Shown one piece after another: positions 1-9,049 of a stretch of DNA of 64,000 bases (the stretch's first letter is position 1; each line of letters opens with the position of its first letter). Made by a program: the position numbers and the translations under genes. A model generated the notes under the pieces. It ran no database searches. It was not told the DNA's origin and saw only the letters and a list, made by a program, of their open reading frames with translations. The stretch covers positions 1 to 64,000 of the forward strand of contig NZ_JWJH01000005.1 in NCBI RefSeq assembly GCF_000949865.1, given 5' to 3'. The stretch comes from Rhizobium nepotum 39/7. GTDB lineage: Bacteria; Pseudomonadota; Alphaproteobacteria; Rhizobiales; Rhizobiaceae.

Positions 1-3
1 AAA

Positions 4-78
4 TGGTACGCCCTAGGGGAGTCGAACCCCTCTTTTCAGAATGAAAATCTGACGTCCTAACCGATAGACGAAGGGCGC
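4..78 (-). tRNA. tRNA-Glu (anticodon UUC), copy 1
   Basis: Read on the minus strand this folds as a full cloverleaf. The acceptor stem GCGCCCT pairs with AGGGCGT (with a G-U at position 1-72), the anticodon stem TCAGA pairs with TCTGA around loop TTTTCAT, giving anticodon UUC, and the T arm carries GGTTCGACTCC. A 3' CCA is encoded at 4-6. Glu-tRNA serves translation and, in alphaproteobacteria, also haem synthesis is normally by the ALAS route, so translation is the expected role. The gene is identical to the copy at 441-515. Confidence 0.97.
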
Positions 79-440
79 GTACACATGTGGTGTGGCGCCC
101 TTATAGTCAGGCTCCCGTTGGTCCGCAAGCGGAAAAATCGATTTTTTCCGCTTCGTGACGAGTTTTTTTAACCGGGGTGCAGGGGCTGTGGAAAACCGTA
201 ACGGACGAGGCCAAGACTTTGAAATAACGGTCCTATCGTCGAACGAAAAAGCAGGTTTTACCGTTGTGCCGAGTGGATGCAGGCGGCTTCCGGAGGCTTA
301 GCCGGCGTCTGTAGGCAAATCGGTTCCCGGCAATCCATCGTCGCAAAGAAAGGGCGATCGGCCTGATGAGCGACGACAATTGCTATCGAAGCGTACTACG
401 TTTTTTTTAGAAGGTTTTATGGGGAGAACACGACAGCAAA
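79..440. other. Intergenic spacer between the two tRNA-Glu genes
   Basis: No credible coding sequence is visible. It contains the copy 1 promoter (100-128) and an imperfect palindrome at 127-153 (AAGCGGAAAAA mirrored by TTTTTTCCGCTT) that abuts the -35 element and is absent from copy 2, so the repeat boundary falls inside it. The remainder, about 155-437, has no structure I can name. Confidence 0.6.
100..128 (-). promoter_or_regulatory. Sigma-70-type promoter of tRNA-Glu copy 1
   Basis: On the minus strand a TTGCGG -35 element (128-123) is followed after 17 bases by a TATAAG -10 element (105-100), about 22 bases before the tRNA 5' end. The same arrangement occurs before copy 2, which supports it. 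Confidence 0.7.
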
Positions 441-515
441 TGGTACGCCCTAGGGGAGTCGAACCCCTCTTTTCAGAATGAAAATCTGACGTCCTAACCG
501 ATAGACGAAGGGCGC
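441..515 (-). tRNA. tRNA-Glu (anticodon UUC), copy 2
   Basis: This is base-for-base the same tRNA as 4-78, with anticodon UUC, GGTTCGACTCC T arm and encoded CCA (441-443). Because it has its own promoter at 537-565, both copies should be independently transcribed. Confidence 0.97.
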
Positions 516-536
516 GTACACTTGCGGTGTGGCGCC

Positions 537-565
537 CTTATAGTCAGGCTCCCCTTGGTCCGCAA
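537..565 (-). promoter_or_regulatory. Sigma-70-type promoter of tRNA-Glu copy 2
   Basis: The minus strand shows TTGCGG (565-560), a 17-base spacer and TATAAG (542-537), ending about 22 bases upstream of the tRNA. The rest of 566-769, between this promoter and the aap terminator, shows no gene. Confidence 0.7.
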
Positions 566-769
566 GCGGAAAAATGCATGATTTGACAAAAAAATGACAA
601 GGGCGGCCAAAGCCCTTGGAAAACAAGGATTCCTGTTTCGTAACAGATGGTTAAAGAGGTGGGGCGAGGGCCGTCTTCGGTCTCCTGCCTGCCGGCTTTT
701 CGCGAGAATCGCGACATATGTCGTACTTCCTGAAGGGACAGGACGGTCAGTCGTGCGTCTTTGCGGCAT

Positions 770-799
770 AAAAAAACGGGGCTTTGCAGCCCCGTTTTT
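770..799 (-). terminator. Intrinsic terminator of the aap operon
   Basis: ACGGGGCT and AGCCCCGT form a stem around a short loop and are followed on the minus strand by a run of T residues. It lies 25 bases after the aapP stop codon and closes the aapJQMP transcript. An A-run on the other side could make it bidirectional. Confidence 0.85.
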
Positions 800-823
800 C
801 CGTTGTCACCGATTGCAGCGTTC

Positions 824-1597
824 TTAGTGCAGAATCTGGCTGAGGAACAGCCTGGTGCGCTCGTGCTGCGGATTGTCGAAGAATTCGGCGGGCGAATTCT
901 GTTCGACGATCTGGCCCTGATCCATGAAGATGACGCGGTTGGCGACCTGGCGGGCGAAGCCCATTTCGTGGGTCACGCACAGCATGGTCATGCCGTCTTC
1001 GGCAAGGCCGACCATGGTGTCGAGCACTTCCTTGACCATTTCCGGATCGAGCGCCGAGGTCGGCTCGTCGAACAGCATGATCTTCGGCTTCATGCACAGC
1101 GAGCGGGCAATCGCCACACGCTGCTGCTGGCCGCCCGAGAGCTGGCCGGGGTATTTGTGGGCCTGCTCGGGGATTTTGACGCGCTTCAGATAGTGCATCG
1201 CCACTTCTTCGGCTTCCTTCTTGGGCATTTTACGAACCCAGATCGGCGCCAGCGTGCAGTTTTCAAGGATCGTCAGGTGCGGGAAGAGGTTGAAGTGCTG
1301 GAACACCATGCCGACTTCGCGACGTACTTCGTCGATCTTTTTCAGATCATTGGTAAGCTCGATACCATCGACGTTGATCAGCCCGGACTGATGTTCTTCC
1401 AGCCGGTTGATGCAGCGGATCATGGTCGATTTACCCGAACCCGAAGGACCGGCGATGACGATACGCTCGCCTTTCATCACCTTGAGGTTGATGTCGCGCA
1501 GGACGTGGAAGTCGCCATACCACTTGTTCATGCCGATGAGTTCGATCGCCACGTCCGTTGTCGAGACGGCCAGTTTTTTTGTTTGGGTTTCTGCCAT
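824..1597 (-). CDS. aapP: General L-amino acid ABC transporter, ATP-binding protein AapP
   Basis: This 257-residue cytoplasmic ATPase powers a broad-specificity L-amino acid importer. The sequence shows Walker [10 protein letters not shown] (about residues 50-58), the signature LSGGQQQR (from 153), Walker [13 protein letters not shown] (from about 173) and the switch histidine in CVTHEMG, all intact. It is the last gene of aapJQMP, 12 bases after aapM, and is followed by a strong terminator. Length and gene order match the rhizobial Aap system, where the transporter also influences amino acid efflux. Polar amino-acid ATPases such as GlnQ and HisP are close paralogues, but the AapQ/AapM partners fix the identity. 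Confidence 0.95.
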   Translation of the reverse strand: MAETQTKKLAVSTTDVAIELIGMNKWYGDFHVLRDINLKVMKGERIVIAGPSGSGKSTMIRCINRLEEHQSGLINVDGIELTNDLKKIDEVRREVGMVFQHFNLFPHLTILENCTLAPIWVRKMPKKEAEEVAMHYLKRVKIPEQAHKYPGQLSGGQQQRVAIARSLCMKPKIMLFDEPTSALDPEMVKEVLDTMVGLAEDGMTMLCVTHEMGFARQVANRVIFMDQGQIVEQNSPAEFFDNPQHERTRLFLSQILH

Positions 1598-1609
1598 TTT
1601 GAGCGTCCC

Positions 1610-2767
1610 TTATCGTTTATGCCCGGTGTCGAGGTGCCGTTCCATGAACAGCGAGTAACGCGACATGCCAAAGCAGAATATCCAGAATACGAAGCCTGCG
1701 AAAATATAACCTGTCATTGCAGTGACGGGTGTCGCCCAGTTCGCATCCGATTGGTTGAGTGTGACAATGCCGAGCAGGTCGAACATGCCGATGATGGAGA
1801 CCAGCGACGTGTCCTTGAAAAGCCCGATGAAGGTGTTGACGATGCCCGGAATGACGAGCTTCAGCGCCTGCGGCAGCACGATCAGCCGGGTTTTCTGCCA
1901 ATAGTTCAGGCCGAGCGAATCTGCTCCTTCATATTGCCCCTTCGGGATGGCCTGCAGGCCGCCACGGATCACCTCCGCCATATAGGCCGAGGAGAAGAGC
2001 GACACGCCGACCAGGGCGCGCAGGAACTTGTCGAAGGTCCACCCATCGGGAAGGAACAGCGGCAGCATGATGCTTGCGAAGAACAGGACGGTGATCAGGG
2101 GAATGCCTCTGATAACTTCGATGAAAAGCACGCATAGCATTTTGATCACCGGCAGGTTCGACCGTCGGCCGAGCGCCAGAAGAATGCCGAAGGGCAGGGA
2201 CACCGCTATTCCGAAGAACGACAGGATCAGCGTGACCATCAGGCCGCCCCAGAGCTGCGTTTCCACCACCGGCAGGCCGAAGACGCCGCCGATGAGGAGG
2301 AAATACGCAATGATCGGCAGGATGATGAAAAGCGCCAGCGTGTTGAGCCGCTTGAACGGCGCTTTCGGAATGAGCATCGGTATCAGCAGGATGGTGAACA
2401 TCACCATCACGAGGATAGGACGCCAGCGTTCGTCGATCGGATAACGGCCGAACATGATCTGGCCGAATTTCGCCGAAATGAACGCCCAGCACGCGCCCGA
2501 CTGGTCGTCGGGAAGCGCGCCGCCCTGAGAGGCGGTAAGGCAGGCGATGCGATCCGTGCCGGTCCATGCCGCATCTATGAACAGCCACTTGAAGAGTGGC
2601 GGCAGAAGATAGGCGAGGAAGGCGACGGCGAGAACCGTGAGGACGGTGTCCTTCGGTGTGGCGAAAAGTTTGGTGCGCAACCAATGGCTGACGCCTACCG
2701 CGCTCGAAGGCGCGGGTTTGGCTTCTTCAATGGTCTGGCGCACGAAAGCGGGATTGCTGATCGTCAT
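1610..2767 (-). CDS. aapM: General L-amino acid ABC transporter, permease AapM
   Basis: This 385-residue inner-membrane permease has several long hydrophobic segments and a periplasmic loop of about 60 residues near the N terminus with two cysteines. The cytoplasmic EAA coupling loop reads [16 protein letters not shown] followed by [11 protein letters not shown], as expected for the HisM/GlnP family. AapM is much longer than ordinary HisM-type permeases because of the extra N-terminal membrane segments, a known feature of the Aap/Bra group. It lies 3 bases after aapQ, so translation is probably coupled. Confidence 0.95.
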   Translation of the reverse strand: MTISNPAFVRQTIEEAKPAPSSAVGVSHWLRTKLFATPKDTVLTVLAVAFLAYLLPPLFKWLFIDAAWTGTDRIACLTASQGGALPDDQSGACWAFISAKFGQIMFGRYPIDERWRPILVMVMFTILLIPMLIPKAPFKRLNTLALFIILPIIAYFLLIGGVFGLPVVETQLWGGLMVTLILSFFGIAVSLPFGILLALGRRSNLPVIKMLCVLFIEVIRGIPLITVLFFASIMLPLFLPDGWTFDKFLRALVGVSLFSSAYMAEVIRGGLQAIPKGQYEGADSLGLNYWQKTRLIVLPQALKLVIPGIVNTFIGLFKDTSLVSIIGMFDLLGIVTLNQSDANWATPVTAMTGYIFAGFVFWIFCFGMSRYSLFMERHLDTGHKR

Positions 2768-2770
2768 CTG

Positions 2771-3973
2771 TTATCTTTCCACCAGGGCCATTTTCGCGTT
2801 CAACCAGTTCATGACCAAGGCCGTGAGAATGGACAGCGAGAGATAGAGAACCAGCCAGATCGCAACGACTTCGACCGCCTGTCCCGTCTGGTTCAGGATC
2901 GTGCCACCGACGGAGACGATGTCGGCGAAACCGACCGCGACCGCGAGCGAGGAGTTCTTGGTCAGGTTGAGATACTGGCTTGTCAGCGGTGGGATGATGA
3001 TGCGCATCGCCTGCGGAATGACGATCAGACGCGTCGTCGTACTTGGGCGAAGACCCAATGCATCCGCAGCCTCGGTCTGACCCTTCGCCACGGCCTTGAT
3101 GCCGCCGCGAACGATCTCGGCGATGAAGGAGGCGGTATAGAAGGAGAGCGCCAGAAACAGCGACATGAATTCAGGTGCGACGACCGCGCCGCCGGCAAGA
3201 TTGAACCGCCCGGCAATCGGGAAGTCGAAGGTCAGCGGCGAACCGAGCGCGAGAAATGTCGCGGCCGGAAGGCCGATGAGGAGAAGCGTCAGCGTGATCC
3301 CGGTGCGGAATTGCTGGCCGGTTCTCTCCTGCCTCGCCTTTGCCCAGCGATAAACGAAGACGCTGATGATGACGGCGACCAGAAAGGCGAGCGGCATGAG
3401 CCAGGTGCCTTCTCCCCAAAGCGGCTTGGGAAAGAAGAAACCGCGATTATTGAGGTAGCTTCCGAGCGGAAACTCCAGCGAATCGCGCGCCTGCGGCAGA
3501 ACGGAGATGACGCCCTTGTACCAGAAGAAGATGACGAGCAGGGGCGGGATGTTGCGGAAGATTTCCACATAGGCCTGCGCCAGCTTGGAGATCAGCCAGT
3601 TGCTGGACAGCCGGGCGATGCCGACGATGAAACCGATGATTGAGGCGGCGATGATGCCGAAAAATGCGACCTGGATCGTGTTGAGGATACCAACGAGCAA
3701 AGCCCGGCCATAGGTCGCATCGCTGGTATAAGCGATCAGCGACTGGCCGATATCGAAACCGGCTCTTCCGTTGAGGAAGCCGAAGCCGGACGAAATGTTT
3801 GATCGTTGAAGATTGGTGATCGTATTCGTCACGATGATCCAGACGAAGGCGGTCAGGATGACGACTGTCAGAACCTGATAGAAAATTCCGCGTATGCGTG
3901 GATCATAAAGAAGTGACGACGCGCTTTGCGCGCGCGATCGTTGCGAACTGACCGCGTTGCCTGCCATAGGCAC
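2771..3973 (-). CDS. aapQ: General L-amino acid ABC transporter, permease AapQ
   Basis: This 400-residue integral membrane protein is the second permease half of the Aap importer. It has an N-terminal membrane segment, a long periplasmic loop, and the EAA motif AVAKGQTEAADALGLR with IPQAMRIIIPP near residue 310. It pairs with AapM to form the translocation channel. It starts about 100 bases after aapJ, behind a hairpin that may reduce its transcription or protect the aapJ message. Confidence 0.95.
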   Translation of the reverse strand: MPMAGNAVSSQRSRAQSASSLLYDPRIRGIFYQVLTVVILTAFVWIIVTNTITNLQRSNISSGFGFLNGRAGFDIGQSLIAYTSDATYGRALLVGILNTIQVAFFGIIAASIIGFIVGIARLSSNWLISKLAQAYVEIFRNIPPLLVIFFWYKGVISVLPQARDSLEFPLGSYLNNRGFFFPKPLWGEGTWLMPLAFLVAVIISVFVYRWAKARQERTGQQFRTGITLTLLLIGLPAATFLALGSPLTFDFPIAGRFNLAGGAVVAPEFMSLFLALSFYTASFIAEIVRGGIKAVAKGQTEAADALGLRPSTTTRLIVIPQAMRIIIPPLTSQYLNLTKNSSLAVAVGFADIVSVGGTILNQTGQAVEVVAIWLVLYLSLSILTALVMNWLNAKMALVER

Positions 3974-4020
3974 CTTTCCCTTTTATATGCTCTTTGCGAG
4001 CTTATTGTATAATTTTAAGT

Positions 4021-4045
4021 GGAGGCCGGGCATCGCCCAGCCTCC
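4021..4045 (-). promoter_or_regulatory. Intercistronic hairpin between aapJ and aapQ
   Basis: GGAGGCCGGG and CCCAGCCTCC form a 10-base-pair stem (one wobble pair on the RNA) with a 5-base loop, 27 bases after the aapJ stop. On the minus strand it is followed by AT-rich sequence but no T run, so it is more likely an mRNA-stabilising or attenuating element than a full terminator. Such hairpins commonly let the binding protein be made in excess over the permeases. Confidence 0.6.
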
Positions 4046-4072
4046 TTCAGGACTAACCGACGATGGGACCGA

Positions 4073-5095
4073 TCAACGGACCGGCGGTGCGTATTGCAGG
4101 CCACCCTTGGTCCACAGCGCGTTCTGGCCACGCTCGATCTTGAGCGGCGAGCCGGCGCCGACGTTGCGGTCGAAGACTTCGCCGTAGTTACCCACCAGCT
4201 TGACGATGTTGTAAGCCCAGTCGTTCGTCACGCCGAGATCGGTACCGATCTTGGTGCCTTCTTCAGTGCCCAGCAGACGCTTGATATCAGGGTTGGCGCT
4301 GTTCTTCTGCTCGTCGACGTTCTTCGAGGTGATGCCCAGTTCCTCGGCGTTGACCATCGCGTAGTGAACCCAGGTGACGATGTCGAACCACTGATCGTCG
4401 CCCTGGCGAACGGCCGGTCCAAGCGGCTCCTTGGAGATCACTTCAGGCAGAACGATGTTGTCTTCCGGGTTCTTCAGCTTGAGACGGATAGCATAAAGGC
4501 CGGACTGGTCGGTGGTGTAGACGTCGCAACGGCCTGAATCATAAGCGGAAGTCGCGTCGGATTCCTTTTCGAAGACAACCGGATTGTATTGCAGGTTGTT
4601 GGTCTTGAAATAGTCGGCGAGATTGAGCTCGGTGGTCGTGCCGGTCTGAACGCAGACGGCGGCGCCGGAAAGCTCGAGAGCGGACTTCACGTTGAGGCCC
4701 TTCTTGGCGATGAAGCCCTGGCCGTCATAATAGTTGACAGTGCGGAAGTTGAAGCCGAGCGACGTGTCGCGGCTGATCGTCCAGGTGGTGTTACGGGTCA
4801 GAACGTCGACCTCGCCAGACTGGAGGGCCGGAAAACGGTCCTTGCTCGAAAGAGCGACGAATTTGGCCTTCGTAGGATCGCCGAAAACCGCAGTGGCAAT
4901 ACCACGGCAATAGTCAACGTCGATGCCGGACCATTCGCCCTTGTCATCGGGATTGGAAAATCCCGGAATGCCAGCGCTCACGCCGCAGGTGACGAAACCT
5001 TTTGACTTCACATCCTGAAGCGTCGCAGCCGAAGCGACCGAGGCTCCTCCCAAAACTGCTGCGCCGATTACGGCTGACAGAATTGCCTTTTTCAT
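4073..5095 (-). CDS. aapJ: General L-amino acid ABC transporter, substrate-binding protein AapJ
   Basis: This periplasmic protein of 340 residues captures L-amino acids for AapQM. It begins with a clear Sec signal peptide (MKKAILSAVIGAAVLGGAS, cleavage after ASA) and continues with the SBP_bac_3 fold, including VSAGIPGFSNPDDKGEWSG and DVLTRNTTWTISRD. I chose the ATG at 5095 because an AGGTTGGGA ribosome site precedes it; the open frame reaches 5308 but that extension is not signal-like. It heads the aap operon, is divergent from metC, and has a promoter candidate at 5196-5224. Confidence 0.95.
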   Translation of the reverse strand: MKKAILSAVIGAAVLGGASVASAATLQDVKSKGFVTCGVSAGIPGFSNPDDKGEWSGIDVDYCRGIATAVFGDPTKAKFVALSSKDRFPALQSGEVDVLTRNTTWTISRDTSLGFNFRTVNYYDGQGFIAKKGLNVKSALELSGAAVCVQTGTTTELNLADYFKTNNLQYNPVVFEKESDATSAYDSGRCDVYTTDQSGLYAIRLKLKNPEDNIVLPEVISKEPLGPAVRQGDDQWFDIVTWVHYAMVNAEELGITSKNVDEQKNSANPDIKRLLGTEEGTKIGTDLGVTNDWAYNIVKLVGNYGEVFDRNVGAGSPLKIERGQNALWTKGGLQYAPPVR

Positions 5096-5468
5096 TTTTC
5101 CCAACCTTTGTTTGTTATCGTCAATTGGAAGAGGACCGGCATATTGACTTGCCCCAGCTCCCCCTTCAGCAAGATCTTTTCGATCCGCTTTTTCTATCAC
5201 AATCGTAATTGGCAGCGGGGTCAAGACGTGCCGGCAATAATTGTGCCTATAAAACGGAATTTTCCAAATTTTGGTCGGGAAGTGTGCAAAGGGTGAAAAT
5301 ATAAGCATATTTTTGCGGAAATTTGCACTTGCGCGATTTTTGTATACTTCTTGTATGCTGTTTCGAGATGGATCAATACCAGACTGACGGAGGTCCCTCG
5401 GGACTTGACCTCGCCTTCGGCTCTACGCATTGTCGGTCGGTCGATACCCCTTCGAAAGCTGATCTGAA
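5096..5468. other. Divergent aapJ/metC regulatory region
   Basis: No gene is visible in these 373 bases. The aapJ side carries a sigma-70 promoter candidate and a leader of about 100 bases. The metC side is AT-rich around 5290-5360 (TATAAGCATATTTTT and TATACTTCTTGTATGC), the likely site of its promoter, although no well-spaced -35/-10 pair stands out. Confidence 0.5.
5196..5224 (-). promoter_or_regulatory. Candidate sigma-70 promoter of aapJQMP
   Basis: On the minus strand TTGACC (5224-5219), a 17-base spacer and TGTGAT (5201-5196) resemble a sigma-70 promoter, placing a transcript start roughly 90-100 bases before the aapJ ATG. Confidence 0.5.
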
Positions 5469-6656
5469 ATGACCAAGAAAAATGACCTGCTTTCCGCCGC
5501 AGGTGTAAATACGCGCCTGACCCATGGCGGCAACGATCCCGCAGACTGTTTCGGTTTCGTCAATCCCCCGATCGTGCGCGGCTCCACCGTGCTTTTCCCC
5601 GATGCGGCGACGCTTTCGACCGAAAACCAGAAATATACCTACGGCACCCACGGCACGCCGACGACCGATGCGCTCTGCAATCTCGTCAACGAGCTGGAAG
5701 GTTCTGCCGGAACCATTCTCGTGCCGTCGGGCCTTGCGGCGATCACCGTGCCGTTTCTGGCCTATCTCGGTGCTGGCGATCATGCGCTGATCGTCGATTC
5801 CGTTTATTATCCCACGCGCCGCTTCTGCAACATGATGCTGAGGAAGCTCGGTGTGGAAGTGGAGTATTACGATCCTGCGATCGGCGCGGGCATCGAGGCG
5901 CTCATCCGGCCGAATACGAAGCTCGTGCATCTGGAAGCGCCGGGTTCCAACACGTTCGAGATCCAGGATGTGCGGCTGATCACCGAGATTGCCCACAGGC
6001 ATGATTGCATCGTGACGATGGACAATACCTGGGCGACGCCGCTTTATTTCAAGCCGCTCGATTTCGGCGTCGACGTTTCCATTCACGCCGCGACCAAATA
6101 TCCCTCCGGGCATTCCGATGTCCTGATGGGTTTCGTCTCGGCCAATGAAAAGCACTGGAAGGCGCTTTATCAGGCCAACACCAATCTCGGCATCTGCGTG
6201 ACGCCTGATGACGCCTATCAGATCCTGCGCGGCATGCGCACCATGGGCATTCGATTGGCTCACCACCAGAAAAGCGCGCTCGACATCGCCAGCTGGCTGG
6301 AAAGTCGCGACGATGTGGTGAGCGTTCTGCATCCGGCCTTGCCGAGTTTTGCCGGGCACGAACTCTGGAAGCGCGATTTCAAAGGTGCAAGCGGCGTCTT
6401 TTCCTTCGTGCTGAAGGCGGAAGAAGGCAAATATAAGCAGGCAGCGGCAGCTTTCCTCGATGCGCTGACCTTCTTCGGGCTTGGTTATTCCTGGGGCGGA
6501 TACGAATCGCTTGCCGTGTCGGTATCGCTTGTCGACAGGACGATCGCCAAAGGCCCGTCGGAAGGCCCGGTCATCCGCCTTCAGATCGGGCTTGAGGATG
6601 TTGCCGACCTCAAGAAGGATCTTGAAGTCGGGTTTGCTGCGGCGGCTGAGGTTTAA
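5469..6656 (+). CDS. metC: Cystathionine beta-lyase
   Basis: This 395-residue PLP enzyme cleaves cystathionine to homocysteine, ammonia and pyruvate in methionine synthesis, in the cytosol. It is a Cys/Met metabolism PLP-dependent enzyme: the substrate-side YTYGTHGTPTTDAL motif is near residue 57, and the cofactor lysine is Lys210 in HAATKYPSGHSD. Length is typical. It is divergent from aapJ and convergent, with a 2-base gap, with the FAD monooxygenase. Cystathionine gamma-synthase is the main alternative in this superfamily, but overall similarity favours MetC. Confidence 0.9.
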   Translation: MTKKNDLLSAAGVNTRLTHGGNDPADCFGFVNPPIVRGSTVLFPDAATLSTENQKYTYGTHGTPTTDALCNLVNELEGSAGTILVPSGLAAITVPFLAYLGAGDHALIVDSVYYPTRRFCNMMLRKLGVEVEYYDPAIGAGIEALIRPNTKLVHLEAPGSNTFEIQDVRLITEIAHRHDCIVTMDNTWATPLYFKPLDFGVDVSIHAATKYPSGHSDVLMGFVSANEKHWKALYQANTNLGICVTPDDAYQILRGMRTMGIRLAHHQKSALDIASWLESRDDVVSVLHPALPSFAGHELWKRDFKGASGVFSFVLKAEEGKYKQAAAAFLDALTFFGLGYSWGGYESLAVSVSLVDRTIAKGPSEGPVIRLQIGLEDVADLKKDLEVGFAAAAEV

Positions 6657-6658
6657 CC

Positions 6659-7828
6659 TCAGCCTTTGGCGCGGTAGCCGTAAAGCCAGTCGAAGTCTTT
6701 CAGGAAGGCTTCCGTGGGGCGCGTCGAAAAAACGAAGTTCCGGGCCAGACGGGCAGGGCCTGCGGCATGATAGGCGAAACGATTGAGAGAGGCCCGTTTG
6801 CGGGCCTTTTCTATACGCGGCAAGCGCAGCGCCTCGAAGGCGGCAAGGGCTTGCGGCATGGGCAGGGGGGAGGCGGCAAGCGCGCCCGCCAGTTCAAATG
6901 CATCCTCGATGGCCATGGCCGCTCCCTGTGCGGCAAAGGGCAACATGGCATGGGCGGCGTCGCCGATCAGCACCGTATCGCGGCCATTGTGCCAGCGTCC
7001 GGGACCGGCCTGATAAAGCGGCCAGAAGGTCGGGTTTTCCGATGACGCCAGCAGCCGGACGATATCCGGGCTCCAGCCGCGAAACTGTTCGAGCAGCATG
7101 GCTTTTTGCCGCCCGCTCGATTCCGCCCGCCATGTCGCGCCGGGATCGGCGCCGAGCGCGATGGCGACGATGTTGTAGCCGCCAATCTCTTTCAGCGGAT
7201 AGGCGACGACATGGCCGCCCGAACCGAGATAGGCGGTCACAGCACTTTTGTTGATGGCGGAAGGAACATCTTTTGTCGCGACCGTGAAGCGCCAGGCAAC
7301 ATTGCCGGAAAAGGTAGCGACGGGGGCGGAGGGGACGGCAAAACGGGCCACCGACCAGACGCCGTCTGCGCCGACGATCAGGTCATGATCGCGAAAGGTG
7401 GTCGCGGCGATAATATCAGCAGTGGCGTTTTCGACAGGTTTGCCGAGATGCAGGCGGCAGAGCGGATTGCGGGTTACCGCATCAAGAAGCGCGCTTTGCA
7501 ATGTCGAGCGGTGAAGGACGCCATAGGGTGCGCCCCAGCGTGCGCGGGCAACGGCGCCCATGGGTAGGGATAACAGCGTCGCAAGCGATTTTCCGTCAGC
7601 CAGATCGACGCTTGCCGGTTCGGTCCAGCGCGCCTCGATTGCGGGCAACACGCCGAGTTCGGCGAGGATGCGGGCAGCATTTGGCGATAGCTGCAAGCCC
7701 GCGCCGACCTCCGTCAGCTCGGCGGCCTGTTCGATGATGTCGCAGCTGACGCCGTGCCGGGCAAAAGAAAGGGCGGCGGTGAGACCGGCAATGCCGGCAC
7801 CGACAATGGCTACGGATTTGATGGGCAT
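6659..7828 (-). CDS. FAD-dependent aromatic-ring monooxygenase (salicylate hydroxylase-like)
   Basis: This 389-residue flavoprotein belongs to the PHBH/salicylate hydroxylase family. It has the N-terminal dinucleotide motif VGAGIAGLTAALS, the mid-protein GADGVWS motif and the FAD-ribityl motif GDAAHAMLPFAAQGAAMAIEDA. These enzymes use NAD(P)H and O2 to hydroxylate aromatic or related substrates; the substrate cannot be told from sequence. It starts 28 bases after the small zinc-finger gene and shares its direction, so the two are probably co-transcribed. Confidence 0.85.
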   Translation of the reverse strand: MPIKSVAIVGAGIAGLTAALSFARHGVSCDIIEQAAELTEVGAGLQLSPNAARILAELGVLPAIEARWTEPASVDLADGKSLATLLSLPMGAVARARWGAPYGVLHRSTLQSALLDAVTRNPLCRLHLGKPVENATADIIAATTFRDHDLIVGADGVWSVARFAVPSAPVATFSGNVAWRFTVATKDVPSAINKSAVTAYLGSGGHVVAYPLKEIGGYNIVAIALGADPGATWRAESSGRQKAMLLEQFRGWSPDIVRLLASSENPTFWPLYQAGPGRWHNGRDTVLIGDAAHAMLPFAAQGAAMAIEDAFELAGALAASPLPMPQALAAFEALRLPRIEKARKRASLNRFAYHAAGPARLARNFVFSTRPTEAFLKDFDWLYGYRAKG

Positions 7829-7856
7829 GGTGCGCCCCGATCAGGAAAGGGGAAGG

Positions 7857-8102
7857 TCAGGCGGCCTTCACATGGAAGACGCAGCCGGGAGGATTGGTCT
7901 GCTCGGCCTTCAGCGACGGATTGTAGCGGAAAAGGGTGGAGCAGTAGGAACAGACCTTTTCGTTGTCGTCGCCCATATCGATGAAGATGTGGGGATGATC
8001 GAAAGGAACCGAAGCGCCGGTGCACATGAATTCCTTGACGCCGATCTCGATCACGCTGTGTCCGCCATCGTTCTGGAAGTGGGGAATGGAATGCCCGGCC
8101 AT
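7857..8102 (-). CDS. Small zinc-finger protein (zf-CHCC, NDUFS6-like)
   Basis: This 81-residue protein carries the CHCC zinc-finger signature of the complex I subunit NDUFS6 family: Cys27, His36/His38, and Cys51 and Cys54 in KVCSYCSTLFRY. The family is conserved in alphaproteobacteria, where it is thought to associate with respiratory complex I. I set the start at 8102 (MAGHSIPHF) because TTGGAGACGAAC precedes it with good spacing; the frame continues to 8258 without family resemblance. It lies upstream of the FAD monooxygenase in the same direction. Confidence 0.85.
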   Translation of the reverse strand: MAGHSIPHFQNDGGHSVIEIGVKEFMCTGASVPFDHPHIFIDMGDDNEKVCSYCSTLFRYNPSLKAEQTNPPGCVFHVKAA

Positions 8103-8272
8103 GTTCGTCTCCAAATGCAATATCGTGGTTAAGCCGCAGATCGTCATCGAGCATGGGCTCATTGTTGCGGATATGTAGCCCCAAACGCATTGCATCTCCA
8201 TAAAAATCGTCAGGAAAACATGTTCAAAATTGCGATTTCCTGCCATATGGTCCGGCAAAAAGGATGTCCTTG

Positions 8273-9049
8273 ATGAATCTCAACATGCCGCAATTTTCCG
8301 ATTTTTCCCATGACGGCCTTCGCCTTGCCTATTTCGACGAGGGCGATGCGGCGGGCGATCCGGTTCTGTTGATTCACGGCTTCGCCTCCAGCGCCAACGT
8401 CAACTGGGTACATCCCGGCTGGCTGAAGACGCTGGGAGACGCCGGTTATCGGGTAATCGCCATCGACAATCGTGGCCATGGCGCAAGCGACAAGCCGCAC
8501 GATCCGGAAGCCTATTATCCGCCCGTCATGGCTGATGATGCGGTGGCGCTGCTCAATCACCTCGGCATCGCGGAGGCCCATGTGATGGGCTATTCCATGG
8601 GCGCGCGCATTTCGGCCTTTCTGGCGATGGCCCATCCCGAGCGTGTGCGCTCGCTGGTTTTCGGTGGGCTCGGCATCGGCATGGTGGAAGGTGTCGGCGA
8701 CTGGGATCCGATTGCCGAGGCGCTTCTCGCGCCCTCGCTTGAGGTCGTCACCCATGAACGCGGCCGCATGTTCCGCGCCTTTGCCGACCAGACGAAAAGC
8801 GACCGGCTGGCGCTTGCAGCCTGTATCGAGACGTCGCGGGTTCTCGTTAAGCGAGAACAGGCGGCAAAGATCGATGCGCCGACATTGATCGCAGTTGGAA
8901 CCAATGACGACATCGCCGGATCCGGCGCTGAGTTGGCCGCGATCATGCCGCATGCGCGGGCGATCGACATTCCCGGCCGCGACCACATGCTGGCCGTTGG
9001 TGACAGGGTGTTCAAGGCGGCGGTTCTGGAGTTTTACCGTACCCTTTGA
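8273..9049 (+). CDS. Alpha/beta-fold hydrolase
   Basis: The predicted protein of about 258 residues has the alpha/beta-hydrolase core: the oxyanion region LLIHGFASS, the nucleophile elbow GYSMGAR, a late acidic residue in TNDDIAG and the catalytic His in GRDHMLAVGD. The family covers esterases, lactonases and C-C hydrolases, so substrate is unknown. Two starts are possible. ATG 8264 sits directly against AAAAAGG, whereas ATG 8273 has AGGA at a usable distance, so I use 8273. It stands alone, divergent from the zinc-finger gene. Confidence 0.8.
   Translation: MNLNMPQFSDFSHDGLRLAYFDEGDAAGDPVLLIHGFASSANVNWVHPGWLKTLGDAGYRVIAIDNRGHGASDKPHDPEAYYPPVMADDAVALLNHLGIAEAHVMGYSMGARISAFLAMAHPERVRSLVFGGLGIGMVEGVGDWDPIAEALLAPSLEVVTHERGRMFRAFADQTKSDRLALAACIETSRVLVKREQAAKIDAPTLIAVGTNDDIAGSGAELAAIMPHARAIDIPGRDHMLAVGDRVFKAAVLEFYRTL

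Larger units (their letters stand above)
1..137. repeat. Direct repeat, copy 1 (tRNA-Glu unit)
   Basis: This stretch is nearly identical to 438-574, offset by exactly 437 bases. It holds the whole tRNA-Glu gene, its spacer and its promoter, and identity ends just past the promoter in an A-rich run. Only a few substitutions, in the spacer between promoter and gene, separate the copies. The left end lies at or beyond the window edge, so the true repeat length is unknown. Confidence 0.85.
438..574. repeat. Direct repeat, copy 2 (tRNA-Glu unit)
   Basis: Second copy of the unit at 1-137, with the same tRNA gene and the same promoter elements. Divergence begins immediately after the shared AAAAAT run past the -35 element. 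No transposase, integrase or terminal repeat is visible at either junction, so simple tandem duplication is the most economical explanation. Confidence 0.85.

Noticed and set aside
5096..5308. N-terminal extension of AapJ
   Set aside because: A ribosome site and signal peptide start at 5095; the extension has neither.
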